Both the position numbers and the translations under genes were made by a program. A DNA stretch of 64,000 bases, taken from assembly GCA_048498035.1 (NCBI GenBank), contig JBEHYT010000002.1, positions 186,001 through 250,000 on the forward strand, written 5' to 3'. The stretch comes from CADEDV01 sp048498035 (GTDB lineage: Bacteria; Bacteroidota; Bacteroidia; Chitinophagales; Chitinophagaceae). Below the pieces are notes generated by a model. That model saw nothing but the letters and a program-made list of their open reading frames with translations, was not told the DNA's origin and made no database searches. This document shows positions 35,974 through 44,271 of the stretch, piece by piece; position 1 is the first letter of the stretch; each line of letters begins with the position of its first letter.

Positions 35974-38652
35974 TTGAAAAGTAGCGTACTCTTTTTGATA
36001 CTGGCGTTGGCATTTCGCGCAGGTGCGCAGCAATCGGTTGCAGGCTCCGGGAATGTGGTGCAATTAAACCACGGGTGGATTTTTGCAAAGGATAGTTCTG
36101 CCAGCCGGCTTCCTTCCAAAAACCTTTCCTGGCAACCTGTTTCACTTCCGCATACCTGGAATATTGCCGACGTAATGGATGATGTTCCCGGTTATTATCG
36201 CGGTGTAGGCTGGTACCAGCGCCAACTGGCGATACCGGCTGATTGGAAAGACCGCGACCTTTATCTCTATTTTAAAGGAGCTAACCAGGTAGCCACGGTT
36301 TTTTTAAATGGTAAAAAAGTAACCGAACATATTGGCGGTTACACGGGTTTCTATGCCCGGCTCACTAACCTGGTCAATCGTAAAAATGGCGCTTCTCAAC
36401 ACCTCCAGGTAAAAGTGGATAATGGTTATGATTCCACCATCGCACCTTTATCCGCCGATTTTACTTTTTACGGAGGTATTTATCGCGATGTACAATTGCT
36501 GGCGCTGAATCGTGTTCATTTTTCATTGGAACAAAATGGAAGTCGTGCTGTCTATATTTCAACACCGCAGGTAAGCGCCGTACAAGCTACTGTTGCTATT
36601 CAAACGCTGGTGGCTAATTATACCGGCAAAGCAATGAAACTGAAGATTGTTGCGCAGGTGCTGGATCAAAATAATGCAATAGTCGGCAGCAATAGCCGGC
36701 AGCTGACTGCCAGCCGGGAGCGATCAGACACTATTTCACTGGGGCATATAGAACTTTCATCGCCTCATTTGTGGAGCCCGGATGATCCTTACCTCTATCG
36801 TATTGTTTGTTCCATCCGTGATGCGTCAACCGGTGAGGTGCTGGACGAATTCGAACAACCGCTGGGTTGCCGGTGGTTCCGGTTTGATGCTGACCAGGGA
36901 TTTATGCTAAATGGAAAGCCCTGCAAATTAGTGGGCGCCAGTCGCCACCAGGACCGCGAAGGCATGGGAAATGCAGTGCCGGATTCGCTTGCCGTAAAAG
37001 ATGTGTTGTTATTAAAAGCAATGGGCGCAAATTTTTTGCGCGTAGCGCATTATCCGCAGGACCCCGTGGTATTACAAACCTGCGATCGGATCGGTATTCT
37101 TGCTTCGGTGGAAATACCCATTGTAAATGAGATCACGGAATCCGCAGCATTTACAAAAAACTGCATGCGCATGCAGCAGGAAATGATTGCGCAGAACTAC
37201 AATCACCCCAGCGTGATCATGTGGTGTTATATGAACGAGGTATTGCTACGGCCGCATTTTAACGACAATAAAAAGCGACAGCAGGTTTATTTTTCAAACG
37301 TTGCAAAACTGGCTTTTTCGCTCGACAGCTTAACCCGGCAAATGGATCGATACCGGTACACCATGCTGGCTAACCACGGCGACCTGGACAAATACAGAAA
37401 TGCAGGCCTCACTTCCATACCAATGGTAGTGGGCTGGAACCTATACCCGGGCTGGTACAGTCCGGAGATGAAAGAATTTCCCGTTTTCCTGGACCATTTT
37501 CACAAGGAGTTTCCTAATACGCCCATGATGGTGACGGAATATGGTGCAGACGCCGATCCGCGCATCCGCAGTACCAAACCGGAGCGCTTTGATAAAAGCG
37601 TGGAATACGCTACTGCATTTCACCAGTATTATATGGAAGAAATGATGAAGCGTCCATTTGTTGCCGGCGCTGTAGTATGGAACCTGGCCGATTTTAATTC
37701 AGAAACGCGCACGGAAACGATGCCGCATATTAATAATAAAGGGTTGACGGAATGGGACCGGACGCCGAAAGACCCGTATTATTTGTACCAGGCGCTGTTG
37801 TTAAAAAAACCGTTTCTAAAAATACTAAGCACCTGCTGGAATGAACGCATTGCAACCGCAGACAGCGGGCTGGCGTCCTGTAAACAATTGGTGCAGGTGG
37901 CCAGCAACCAGGATTCCGTGGAGTTGATTTGTAATGATCAATCATTGGGTAAGGTTGCTGTGTACGGCGGACTGGCCAGTTGGGAATTGCCGTTTAAAAA
38001 TGGCAATACCCGTCTTGAAGCAAGGGCAGGCACATTGCAGGATACGGCCACCATACAGTTTCACGTGTTGCCATGGTCGTTTGCAGGGAAGCCGGGCGGT
38101 GTGGGTGAAATGAATATTTTGCTGGGTGCAGATCGTTATTACCTCGATCGTGCGCATCAACTGCTCTGGCAACCCGACCAGGCGTATCATGCCGGTAGTT
38201 GGGGACATGTGGGCGGAAGACCATTTAAAATTTCCAAACTGCCGTATGGGACGGATAAGAATATTGATGATACAAATGACGATCCGCTGTTTCAAACCCA
38301 GCAAACCGGGATAAAACAGTATAAACTGGATCTTCCTGCGGGCGACTACGAATTAACGATGTATTTTGCAGAATTGCTGGGCGGAAATGTGAAAGGACTG
38401 GCATATGATCTTTACCAGGGCGACCGTACAGAACAGGGCCTGCCGCGCGTATTTAATGTTGAGATAAATGGCAAGCCTGTGCTGAAGGATTTTTCAATTG
38501 CTGAACAATACGGACTTGCAAGGCCTGTAGTGAAGCAGGTGAACGTGCACGTAACCGGTTCAGACGGAATTGATATCCGTTTTACGGCTATAAAAGGAGA
38601 AGCCGTTCTGAATGCCTTACAGGTAAAACAGCTGATGCAGTCCACCAATTAA
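35974..38652 (+). CDS. GH2 glycosidase with C-terminal malectin domain
   Basis: This 892-residue protein starts at a TTG (35974) that gives a clean signal peptide. Its order is sugar-binding jelly roll, Ig-like domain, catalytic barrel, and two C-terminal domains. Catalytic residues are acid/base Glu about 422 (CYMNEV) and nucleophile Glu about 522 (MVTEYGADA). The last domain (about 715-890) is malectin-like, with LPAGDYELTMYFAELLGGN. GH2 covers beta-galactosidase, beta-glucuronidase and beta-mannosidase. Beside GH88 a beta-glucuronidase is possible, but substrate cannot be fixed. The stop codon TAA shares its A with an ATG of the next frame, though a later start there is more likely. Confidence 0.92.
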   Translation: MKSSVLFLILALAFRAGAQQSVAGSGNVVQLNHGWIFAKDSSASRLPSKNLSWQPVSLPHTWNIADVMDDVPGYYRGVGWYQRQLAIPADWKDRDLYLYFKGANQVATVFLNGKKVTEHIGGYTGFYARLTNLVNRKNGASQHLQVKVDNGYDSTIAPLSADFTFYGGIYRDVQLLALNRVHFSLEQNGSRAVYISTPQVSAVQATVAIQTLVANYTGKAMKLKIVAQVLDQNNAIVGSNSRQLTASRERSDTISLGHIELSSPHLWSPDDPYLYRIVCSIRDASTGEVLDEFEQPLGCRWFRFDADQGFMLNGKPCKLVGASRHQDREGMGNAVPDSLAVKDVLLLKAMGANFLRVAHYPQDPVVLQTCDRIGILASVEIPIVNEITESAAFTKNCMRMQQEMIAQNYNHPSVIMWCYMNEVLLRPHFNDNKKRQQVYFSNVAKLAFSLDSLTRQMDRYRYTMLANHGDLDKYRNAGLTSIPMVVGWNLYPGWYSPEMKEFPVFLDHFHKEFPNTPMMVTEYGADADPRIRSTKPERFDKSVEYATAFHQYYMEEMMKRPFVAGAVVWNLADFNSETRTETMPHINNKGLTEWDRTPKDPYYLYQALLLKKPFLKILSTCWNERIATADSGLASCKQLVQVASNQDSVELICNDQSLGKVAVYGGLASWELPFKNGNTRLEARAGTLQDTATIQFHVLPWSFAGKPGGVGEMNILLGADRYYLDRAHQLLWQPDQAYHAGSWGHVGGRPFKISKLPYGTDKNIDDTNDDPLFQTQQTGIKQYKLDLPAGDYELTMYFAELLGGNVKGLAYDLYQGDRTEQGLPRVFNVEINGKPVLKDFSIAEQYGLARPVVKQVNVHVTGSDGIDIRFTAIKGEAVLNALQVKQLMQSTN

Positions 38653-38693
38653 TGCTGCATGATCCATTGTCCAAAATCCCGGCAGCAACAACA

Positions 38694-40211
38694 ATGATGA
38701 CAAAAAACTATTTTCTTCTGCTCCTGGTTTGTTCGGTTACTTCAATGCTGCATGCACAACCGAATGAAATGCGCGAATCCCGTTATGTGCGTGGTGACGC
38801 TAAAGGGCATCTCATTTACACGCCGGATTCGCAGGGCAATATTATTCCTGACTTTAGTCGCGTAGGTTACCGTGAGGGACGTGTTACGCTTCCTTTTGAA
38901 AAAATGACGGTCATTCTGTATCCGCCGGATACCGGCAGTGCGCAGGGATTGATCCAGGCTGCTATTGACGAATTATCAAAACAGCCGATAGGGGCTAATG
39001 GTCTTCGCGGAACTATTTTATTACGAAAGGGCATTTATAAAATTCCGGGTACGATAAAGATCCAGGCAAGTGGGATTGTGTTGCGCGGGGAGGGAGAGGA
39101 AACGGTACTTGTGGCGACGGGAAAAGGGCAGCGTTCGTTGATCTATGCAAGCGGAACCGGCAGCTGGAAAGAAATTACGGGAACCCGTAAAAAGATTTCG
39201 GGTGATTATGTACCCGTTGGTACTCATGTAATTACAGTGGAGGATGGAGACGGTTTTCATGTGGGCGATAGTATTATGATCTTTCGGCCCGGCACCCAGC
39301 AATGGATCCATGACCTGAAGATGGATGAGATAGCGGTGCGTGACAGCACCACGCTGCAATGGACGCCCCATGATTATGACCTGTATTTTGAACGCGTAGT
39401 GCGCAAGGTAAACGGTGATGAGATTACACTTGATAATCCCGTGGTTATGGAGATGTCTGCGCAATATGGCGGCGGCGAAGTATTTCGCTATAGCTTCCCG
39501 GGGCGCATCCGGAATGTGGGCGTTGAACACCTCACCTGTGTATCAGAATACAATGGCGATGAAGATGAAGATCATGGCTGGAATGCCGTCAACTTTAACC
39601 GGTTGGAAGATGGCTGGGTGCGGAATGTAACAGCGCGTTATTTTGGATATTCCTGTGTGAACCTGGGTGATCAAAGCCGGAATATCACCGTTACCGATTG
39701 CAAATGCCTGGATGCAAAATCGAAGATCATCGGTGGCCGTCGTTATTCATTTAATAATGACGGGCAGATGAACCTGGTGATGAATTGTTTCGCTGCTGAA
39801 GGCCGCCATGATTATGTAACCGGAGCCCGCGTACGTGGTCCGAATGTTTTTTTTAATTGCAAGGCTGAAAAAACGCATGCCGATATTGGTCCGCATCATC
39901 GGTGGGCCATGGGCACGTTGTATGATAATATCGTTTCTGATGGTGAGATCAATGCGCAGGACCGCGGCAACTGGGGAACCGGCCATGGATGGTCGGGCGT
40001 AAACCAGGTTTTTTGGAATTGTACTTCGTCGAAGTTTGCGATACAGGATCCCTGGGTAAGCGGAAAGAATTATATAGTGGGGATGAAGGGAACGCCGTAT
40101 GCAGGGCGGCTGCCAGGACGTAACCCATCTTTTGCTGAATTTACGGACGTGTTCGGGGTGTCGCCGGGGATGTTATACCTGGCACAATTGCACGATCCGG
40201 CCAATCAATAA
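38694..40211 (+). CDS. Secreted right-handed beta-helix protein, candidate polysaccharide lyase
   Basis: This protein of about 505 residues has a signal peptide (MMTKNYFLLLLVCSVTSMLH). The frame is open to 38652, but the ATG at 38694 gives the proper signal. The mature part begins with a beta-helix cap (IIPDFSRVGYREG) and runs through repeated short beta-strands, with pectate-lyase-3-like features TILLRKGIYKIPGTIKI and GIVLRGEGEETVLVATG. I do not recognise a specific PL family. It lies between GH2 and a GH88 unsaturated glucuronyl hydrolase. GH88 needs a product made by a lyase, so this is the candidate lyase of the locus. A non-catalytic glycan-binding beta-helix is the alternative. Confidence 0.8.
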   Translation: MMTKNYFLLLLVCSVTSMLHAQPNEMRESRYVRGDAKGHLIYTPDSQGNIIPDFSRVGYREGRVTLPFEKMTVILYPPDTGSAQGLIQAAIDELSKQPIGANGLRGTILLRKGIYKIPGTIKIQASGIVLRGEGEETVLVATGKGQRSLIYASGTGSWKEITGTRKKISGDYVPVGTHVITVEDGDGFHVGDSIMIFRPGTQQWIHDLKMDEIAVRDSTTLQWTPHDYDLYFERVVRKVNGDEITLDNPVVMEMSAQYGGGEVFRYSFPGRIRNVGVEHLTCVSEYNGDEDEDHGWNAVNFNRLEDGWVRNVTARYFGYSCVNLGDQSRNITVTDCKCLDAKSKIIGGRRYSFNNDGQMNLVMNCFAAEGRHDYVTGARVRGPNVFFNCKAEKTHADIGPHHRWAMGTLYDNIVSDGEINAQDRGNWGTGHGWSGVNQVFWNCTSSKFAIQDPWVSGKNYIVGMKGTPYAGRLPGRNPSFAEFTDVFGVSPGMLYLAQLHDPANQ

Positions 40212-40231
40212 TCAACAAAATTAATTTGCAG

Positions 40232-41404
40232 ATGAAGCAGGCGTTGTGCAGAATTTTAGCAGTCGGATTTTTTTTGATAACCGTTGGTGCAACAACGCAG
40301 GCGCAGCAGCAACGCTGGCTGGCTGATGCGAGAGACCAGGCCCGCGTAATGCTGGCAGCAATCGACAGTTTCCAATCGGGAAACCGCTTTTTCCCAAGAT
40401 CATTGCATGGGGATACATTGCACCTGGTGCCGTCTAATGACTGGACCAGCGGGTTTTGGCCCGGGATATTATGGATGCTTTCTACCACAACAACGGATAC
40501 TGTTTTTCAAAACCAGGCGCGGTTGTTTACGGCCCGGATGAACCGCGAACCGTGGAACCGTAATTCCCACGACGTGGGTTTTAAAGTCTACAACAGTTAT
40601 GGTTGGGGTTATCGGCTTACGGGAGATACCAGTTACAAGCGGATGATCATTGAAGCAGCGAAAACGCTTTGTACACGTTTCAATCCAACAGTGGGCTGTA
40701 TCCGTTCCTGGGATTTTGGCACCTGGCAGTACCCGGTTATTATTGATAATATGATGAACCTGGAGTTGTTGTTTGCTGCTACGCGATTGTCGGGCGATTC
40801 CACTTATTACAGGGTGGCTGTAAGCCATGCGAATACCACATTGAAAAATCATTTCCGGGAAGATGGGAGTTGTTATCATGTGTTGGATTATGATACCACA
40901 ACAGGACGGGTGATAAAAAAGACAACCTTACAGGGTTATGCGGATGAGTCGGTGTGGGCGCGCGGACAGGGATGGGCTTTGTATGGTTTTACGATGTGTT
41001 ATCGTGAAACGGGTGATATTCGTTATCTCGCGCAGGCGCGAAAAGTGGCGGCCTACCTGCTCAATAATCCGTTGATGCCAAAAGATAAAATTCCGTTTTG
41101 GGATTTTGGTGTGCCGGATATGCAACAGGAGCCGCGGGATGCATCCGCAGCGGCGGTGATCGCTTCGGCATTGGAGGAACTAAGCAGGTATGGAAACGGA
41201 AAGCAGTACAGGAAAGCAGCGATGCAGATTTTGACCAGTTTATCCGCGTATTACCGGGCAATACCGCGAACACATCACGGTTTTCTATTGCTGCACAGTA
41301 CAGGACATAAACCCGCAAATAGCGAGGTGGATACGCCCATCATCTACGCTGATTATTATTATATAGAAGCGATTCTTAGAAGTAGGGGAATGAAATTGCG
41401 GTGA
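40232..41404 (+). CDS. GH88 unsaturated glucuronyl hydrolase
   Basis: This protein of about 390 residues has a signal peptide. It is an alpha/alpha-barrel of the GH88 type: NDWTSGFWPGILWML, catalytic Asp about 114 in RNSHDVGFKVYNSYG, second key Asp about 172 in VIIDNMMNLELL, and ESVWARGQGWALYGF. The frame begins at a TTG (40226), but the ATG at 40232 is more likely. The family hydrates the 4,5-unsaturated uronic acid at the non-reducing end of lyase products. Its presence shows that the PUL 2 substrate contains uronic acid cut by a lyase. It is the last gene of the operon; no clear terminator follows. Confidence 0.93.
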   Translation: MKQALCRILAVGFFLITVGATTQAQQQRWLADARDQARVMLAAIDSFQSGNRFFPRSLHGDTLHLVPSNDWTSGFWPGILWMLSTTTTDTVFQNQARLFTARMNREPWNRNSHDVGFKVYNSYGWGYRLTGDTSYKRMIIEAAKTLCTRFNPTVGCIRSWDFGTWQYPVIIDNMMNLELLFAATRLSGDSTYYRVAVSHANTTLKNHFREDGSCYHVLDYDTTTGRVIKKTTLQGYADESVWARGQGWALYGFTMCYRETGDIRYLAQARKVAAYLLNNPLMPKDKIPFWDFGVPDMQQEPRDASAAAVIASALEELSRYGNGKQYRKAAMQILTSLSAYYRAIPRTHHGFLLLHSTGHKPANSEVDTPIIYADYYYIEAILRSRGMKLR

Positions 41405-41637
41405 ATCCTTAACGACCCGCTCTATGAAATTCAATAATTCAGCAATTCGCTGATTCGACAATGGAAGAAGTGGTTGGTGTGGAAGTGAAACGCTGTGACC
41501 CTGTAATTGCTTTTTACCCTTTTGATTTTTATCTTTTCACTGTTAATCTTCTCTTGCATTCTCTGCGGTTCCTGGCGTTCCTGGCGATACCGCATTTATG
41601 AAGAACTTCTTTTTGTAACGCGAAGTCCAAGGGTGTG

Positions 41638-41844
41638 TTAATTACTGATTTCAGGCGTAAGAGTGCTGGCGGGAATCATGTTATCTTCCAGGAACAATGT
41701 GAATGTTTGTTGCAGTGAGGGATGTTGTTTGCTCAGCATCACCAGTTCTTGCATTTGCTGGCATTCGCGCGCATAGGCCAGGTCGTCCATCACCAGCTGA
41801 AGAAGTAACCGTTTGGTTTCCATTGATTTAAATCCAGTAGACAT
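41638..41844 (-). CDS. Small hypothetical protein
   Basis: I do not recognise this 68-residue protein. It is mostly helical by appearance (LLLQLVMDDLAYARECQQMQ and LSKQHPSLQQTFTLFLED), with no signal peptide or TM segment, and resembles many small uncharacterised helical proteins of Bacteroidota. Neighbours are intergenic DNA on one side and a SnoaL-like gene, same strand, 82 bp upstream. An internal Met (41823) is an alternative start. Its coding status rests on its amphipathic helical pattern and on sharing strand with its neighbour. Confidence 0.5.
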   Translation of the reverse strand: MSTGFKSMETKRLLLQLVMDDLAYARECQQMQELVMLSKQHPSLQQTFTLFLEDNMIPASTLTPEISN

Positions 41845-41925
41845 ACTCGCAGTTTGCCTAATAAGGTAAAAATTGTGCCAGATTTGCCCTCAGTGTTTCA
41901 ACCGGGATTGCTAAAATGCGTTGGC

Positions 41926-42294
41926 TTAGTTACCCTTTTTCTCCAGTTCCGCTTCCGAGTGCATGGCGCATAGCCATTTACCGTCTTCTTTGATCCAGGT
42001 GGAGGTGCAGGCGCACTGCATAGATTTGCCGTCATACTCCAGTTCAATCTGGTAAGCGATCATTGCATGATCCTGGCCCATTTGAATTTGCTCATTGGAA
42101 ATATTTTTGACTGACATTTTTCGGCCGCTTCCCTGATCAAACATTTTCTTGTAACTGGCCTCATCAACGCTCATTACGCCACTTTTCCCGGCTACCAGGC
42201 AGGGAAATTTAGTAAGTCCCTTAACCACGTCGAAATTATGGTCGGCCATGCCATCCCAATATTTTTTCTCCAATGAAAGAATTTCCGTTTTCAT
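41926..42294 (-). CDS. SnoaL/DUF4440-like small protein
   Basis: This 122-residue cytoplasmic protein has the alpha+beta cone-fold pattern of NTF2/SnoaL-like proteins: an N-terminal helix (ILSLEKKYWDGMADHNFDVV), then beta-strands (DHAMIAYQIELEYDGKSM, STWIKEDGKWLCAMHSE). Such proteins are very common in Bacteroidota; most have no known role, and some are enzymes or small-ligand binders. No catalytic residues can be assigned. It lies alone between intergenic regions; the next minus-strand gene is 82 bp downstream. Confidence 0.8.
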   Translation of the reverse strand: MKTEILSLEKKYWDGMADHNFDVVKGLTKFPCLVAGKSGVMSVDEASYKKMFDQGSGRKMSVKNISNEQIQMGQDHAMIAYQIELEYDGKSMQCACTSTWIKEDGKWLCAMHSEAELEKKGN

Positions 42295-42747
42295 AACTTT
42301 TTTAATGGATATACATAAAGAATTGTGCCATCCTTTTCTTTGCGAAAGTTCATGCGGTAATGTCCCATTATGACCGTGATTTTCTACATACTAAACGCGA
42401 AGTTGTGGTGAGTGAGGGAAGATAGATAATGCAAACATGAAGCTTATAGCAGAACTTCATTACGACGATGATAGGACCTGACAGCATTCAAATTTATTCA
42501 TGTATATACTGTGAATAAACAAGATTCGTTTCGGCAGCTTCGTTTTACAAATCATTCATTTGCGAATGGAAATTAATGTGGATGGTTGATGTATTGAACA
42601 GGCCGACACATTAAAAATATCAGGTATGTTTTAGGTGAAAATACTTATTTGAGAAAAAAAGAGAAGAGAATTTTTGGAAGTTAGTTTCATAAGTTTCTAC
42701 ATTCATACTGACCTTATCCGGGCGCAAAATGCCTGCTTAGAGAAAAT
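42295..42747 (+). promoter_or_regulatory. AT-rich intergenic region before the RHS locus
   Basis: This 453-bp region has no convincing gene. It separates a minus-strand gene from the plus-strand RHS locus, so promoters in both directions are expected. TTTG at 42648-42651, about 17 bp before GAATTTTTG (42668-42676), weakly resembles the Bacteroidota -33/-7 pattern. I see no other repeat, tRNA or terminator. Confidence 0.35.
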
Positions 42748-44202
42748 TTGAACCCCTTCACCAACCAACTGAACCTTGTCCGGGGTGTGCGTTTTGTCGT
42801 GATTTGTATATGCACACTGCTCACCTGTAGCCGCCTGGCTGCACAGGGTCATCTTGATTCCCTTTTTGGCAAACTAGACCCGCAAAAATGGGTGGCTTCC
42901 ATTGGTAAAAAGGCCGATCGCCTCCAGGAAAAAATCATTCAAAAATCAACCGCAACACTGAACCGCCTGGAACGCCAGGAGGAAAAAGCATTGAAAAAAA
43001 TGCTTTCGTCAAAGGATTCAGCAGCGGCACGGCAACAACTGGCTACCCTGCATACAAAATATGAAGCGATGCGGCAGGGATTGAAAAACCCGGTAGCAAC
43101 AGCCACTGGTAATTATATTCCAAAATTAGACAGTCTTCAAACCGCGTTGAAATTTCTTGACGGTTCCGCAGTCAGTGAACAAGCCAAAGCAGCGCTGGCA
43201 AAAGCTAATTTGTTACAAGGACAATTTAACCAGGCCGAAGTGGTGCGAGGTTTCATTACAGAGCGGCGGCAGTGGCTGAAAGAGCGACTAATGAACCTGG
43301 GCATGCTGAAGCAATTAAAAAGCATCAACAAATCAGTTTACTACTACAGCGCACAACTCAATGAATACAAATCACTGTTGCACGACTCCAAAAAAATGGA
43401 GCGAAAGGCGCTGGAACTGCTGGCAAAGACAAAGCTATTCAAGGATTTTATGGCTAAACACAGCCAACTGGCGACGATGTTTCGGCTGCCGGGTGCTGAT
43501 GGCACACCGCTTACGATGGCGAGCCTGGCAGGTTTGCAAACGCGGGCGCAGGTGAACGCGATGATCCAGCAGCAGGTGGCGGCCGGTGGGCCGGGCGCAG
43601 CACAGCAGGTGCGGCAAAACCTGCAGCAGGCGCAGGCGCAACTCACGGCATTAAAGGATAAAGTGCTGAAGGGCGGTGGCAGCAGCAGTAGTGATGAACT
43701 ACCTGATTTTAAACCCAACGGTCAAAAGACAAAACCATTCTGGAAACGAATGGAGTTGGGTACCAATATCCAGTCGCAGAAGGCGACGGCTTTTTTCCCG
43801 GTTACCAGTGATATCGGATTATCGGCAGGCTATAAACTGAATGATAAAAGCATCATTGGTATTGGCGCAAGCGTGAAGATGGGCTGGGGGCGTGGCTGGC
43901 GGGACATTACGGTAACGGCGGAAGGAGTAGGAGTGCGAAGTTTTATTGATTATAAGATCAAAGGCGGCTGGTGGCTGAGCGGTGGATATGAGCTGAACTA
44001 TCGCAGTCGTATCAATCATGTGGCGCAGCTGGAGGACTTCAGTGCCTGGCAGCGGAGTGGATTACTGGGTGTGAGTAAGGTGGTTAATGTAAAAAGTAAA
44101 TTTTTCAAGAAAACGAAACTGCAATTGCTGTGGGACCTGCTGAGTTACGACCAGGTACCGCGTACACAGCCGATTGTGTTTCGGGTTGGATATAATTTGT
44201 AA
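42748..44202 (+). CDS. Secreted coiled-coil protein with C-terminal outer-membrane barrel-like domain
   Basis: I do not recognise this 484-residue protein. It starts at a TTG and has a signal peptide (about 1-33). Residues about 40-320 form long charged coiled coils with a Gln/Ala/Gly-rich stretch. After a GGGSSSS linker, residues about 330-484 show alternating beta-strands (DIGLSAGYKL, SIIGIGASVKMGWG, GWWLSGGYELNYR) and end in FRVGYNL, like an outer-membrane barrel. It is 69 bp upstream of the first RHS gene on the same strand. It could anchor or export RHS proteins, but that is only inference from position. Confidence 0.7.
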   Translation: MNPFTNQLNLVRGVRFVVICICTLLTCSRLAAQGHLDSLFGKLDPQKWVASIGKKADRLQEKIIQKSTATLNRLERQEEKALKKMLSSKDSAAARQQLATLHTKYEAMRQGLKNPVATATGNYIPKLDSLQTALKFLDGSAVSEQAKAALAKANLLQGQFNQAEVVRGFITERRQWLKERLMNLGMLKQLKSINKSVYYYSAQLNEYKSLLHDSKKMERKALELLAKTKLFKDFMAKHSQLATMFRLPGADGTPLTMASLAGLQTRAQVNAMIQQQVAAGGPGAAQQVRQNLQQAQAQLTALKDKVLKGGGSSSSDELPDFKPNGQKTKPFWKRMELGTNIQSQKATAFFPVTSDIGLSAGYKLNDKSIIGIGASVKMGWGRGWRDITVTAEGVGVRSFIDYKIKGGWWLSGGYELNYRSRINHVAQLEDFSAWQRSGLLGVSKVVNVKSKFFKKTKLQLLWDLLSYDQVPRTQPIVFRVGYNL

Positions 44203-44271
44203 CTGGCGGATGATGGCGATAAATATAACGTATCATCGAACAGGTATTTTCAAGAATTTAAATTAGAAATA

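Noticed and set aside
42648..42676. Bacteroidota -33/-7 promoter before the RHS locus
   Set aside because: TTTG is present but spacing and the -7 half (GAATTTTTG) deviate; kept only as a weak note.
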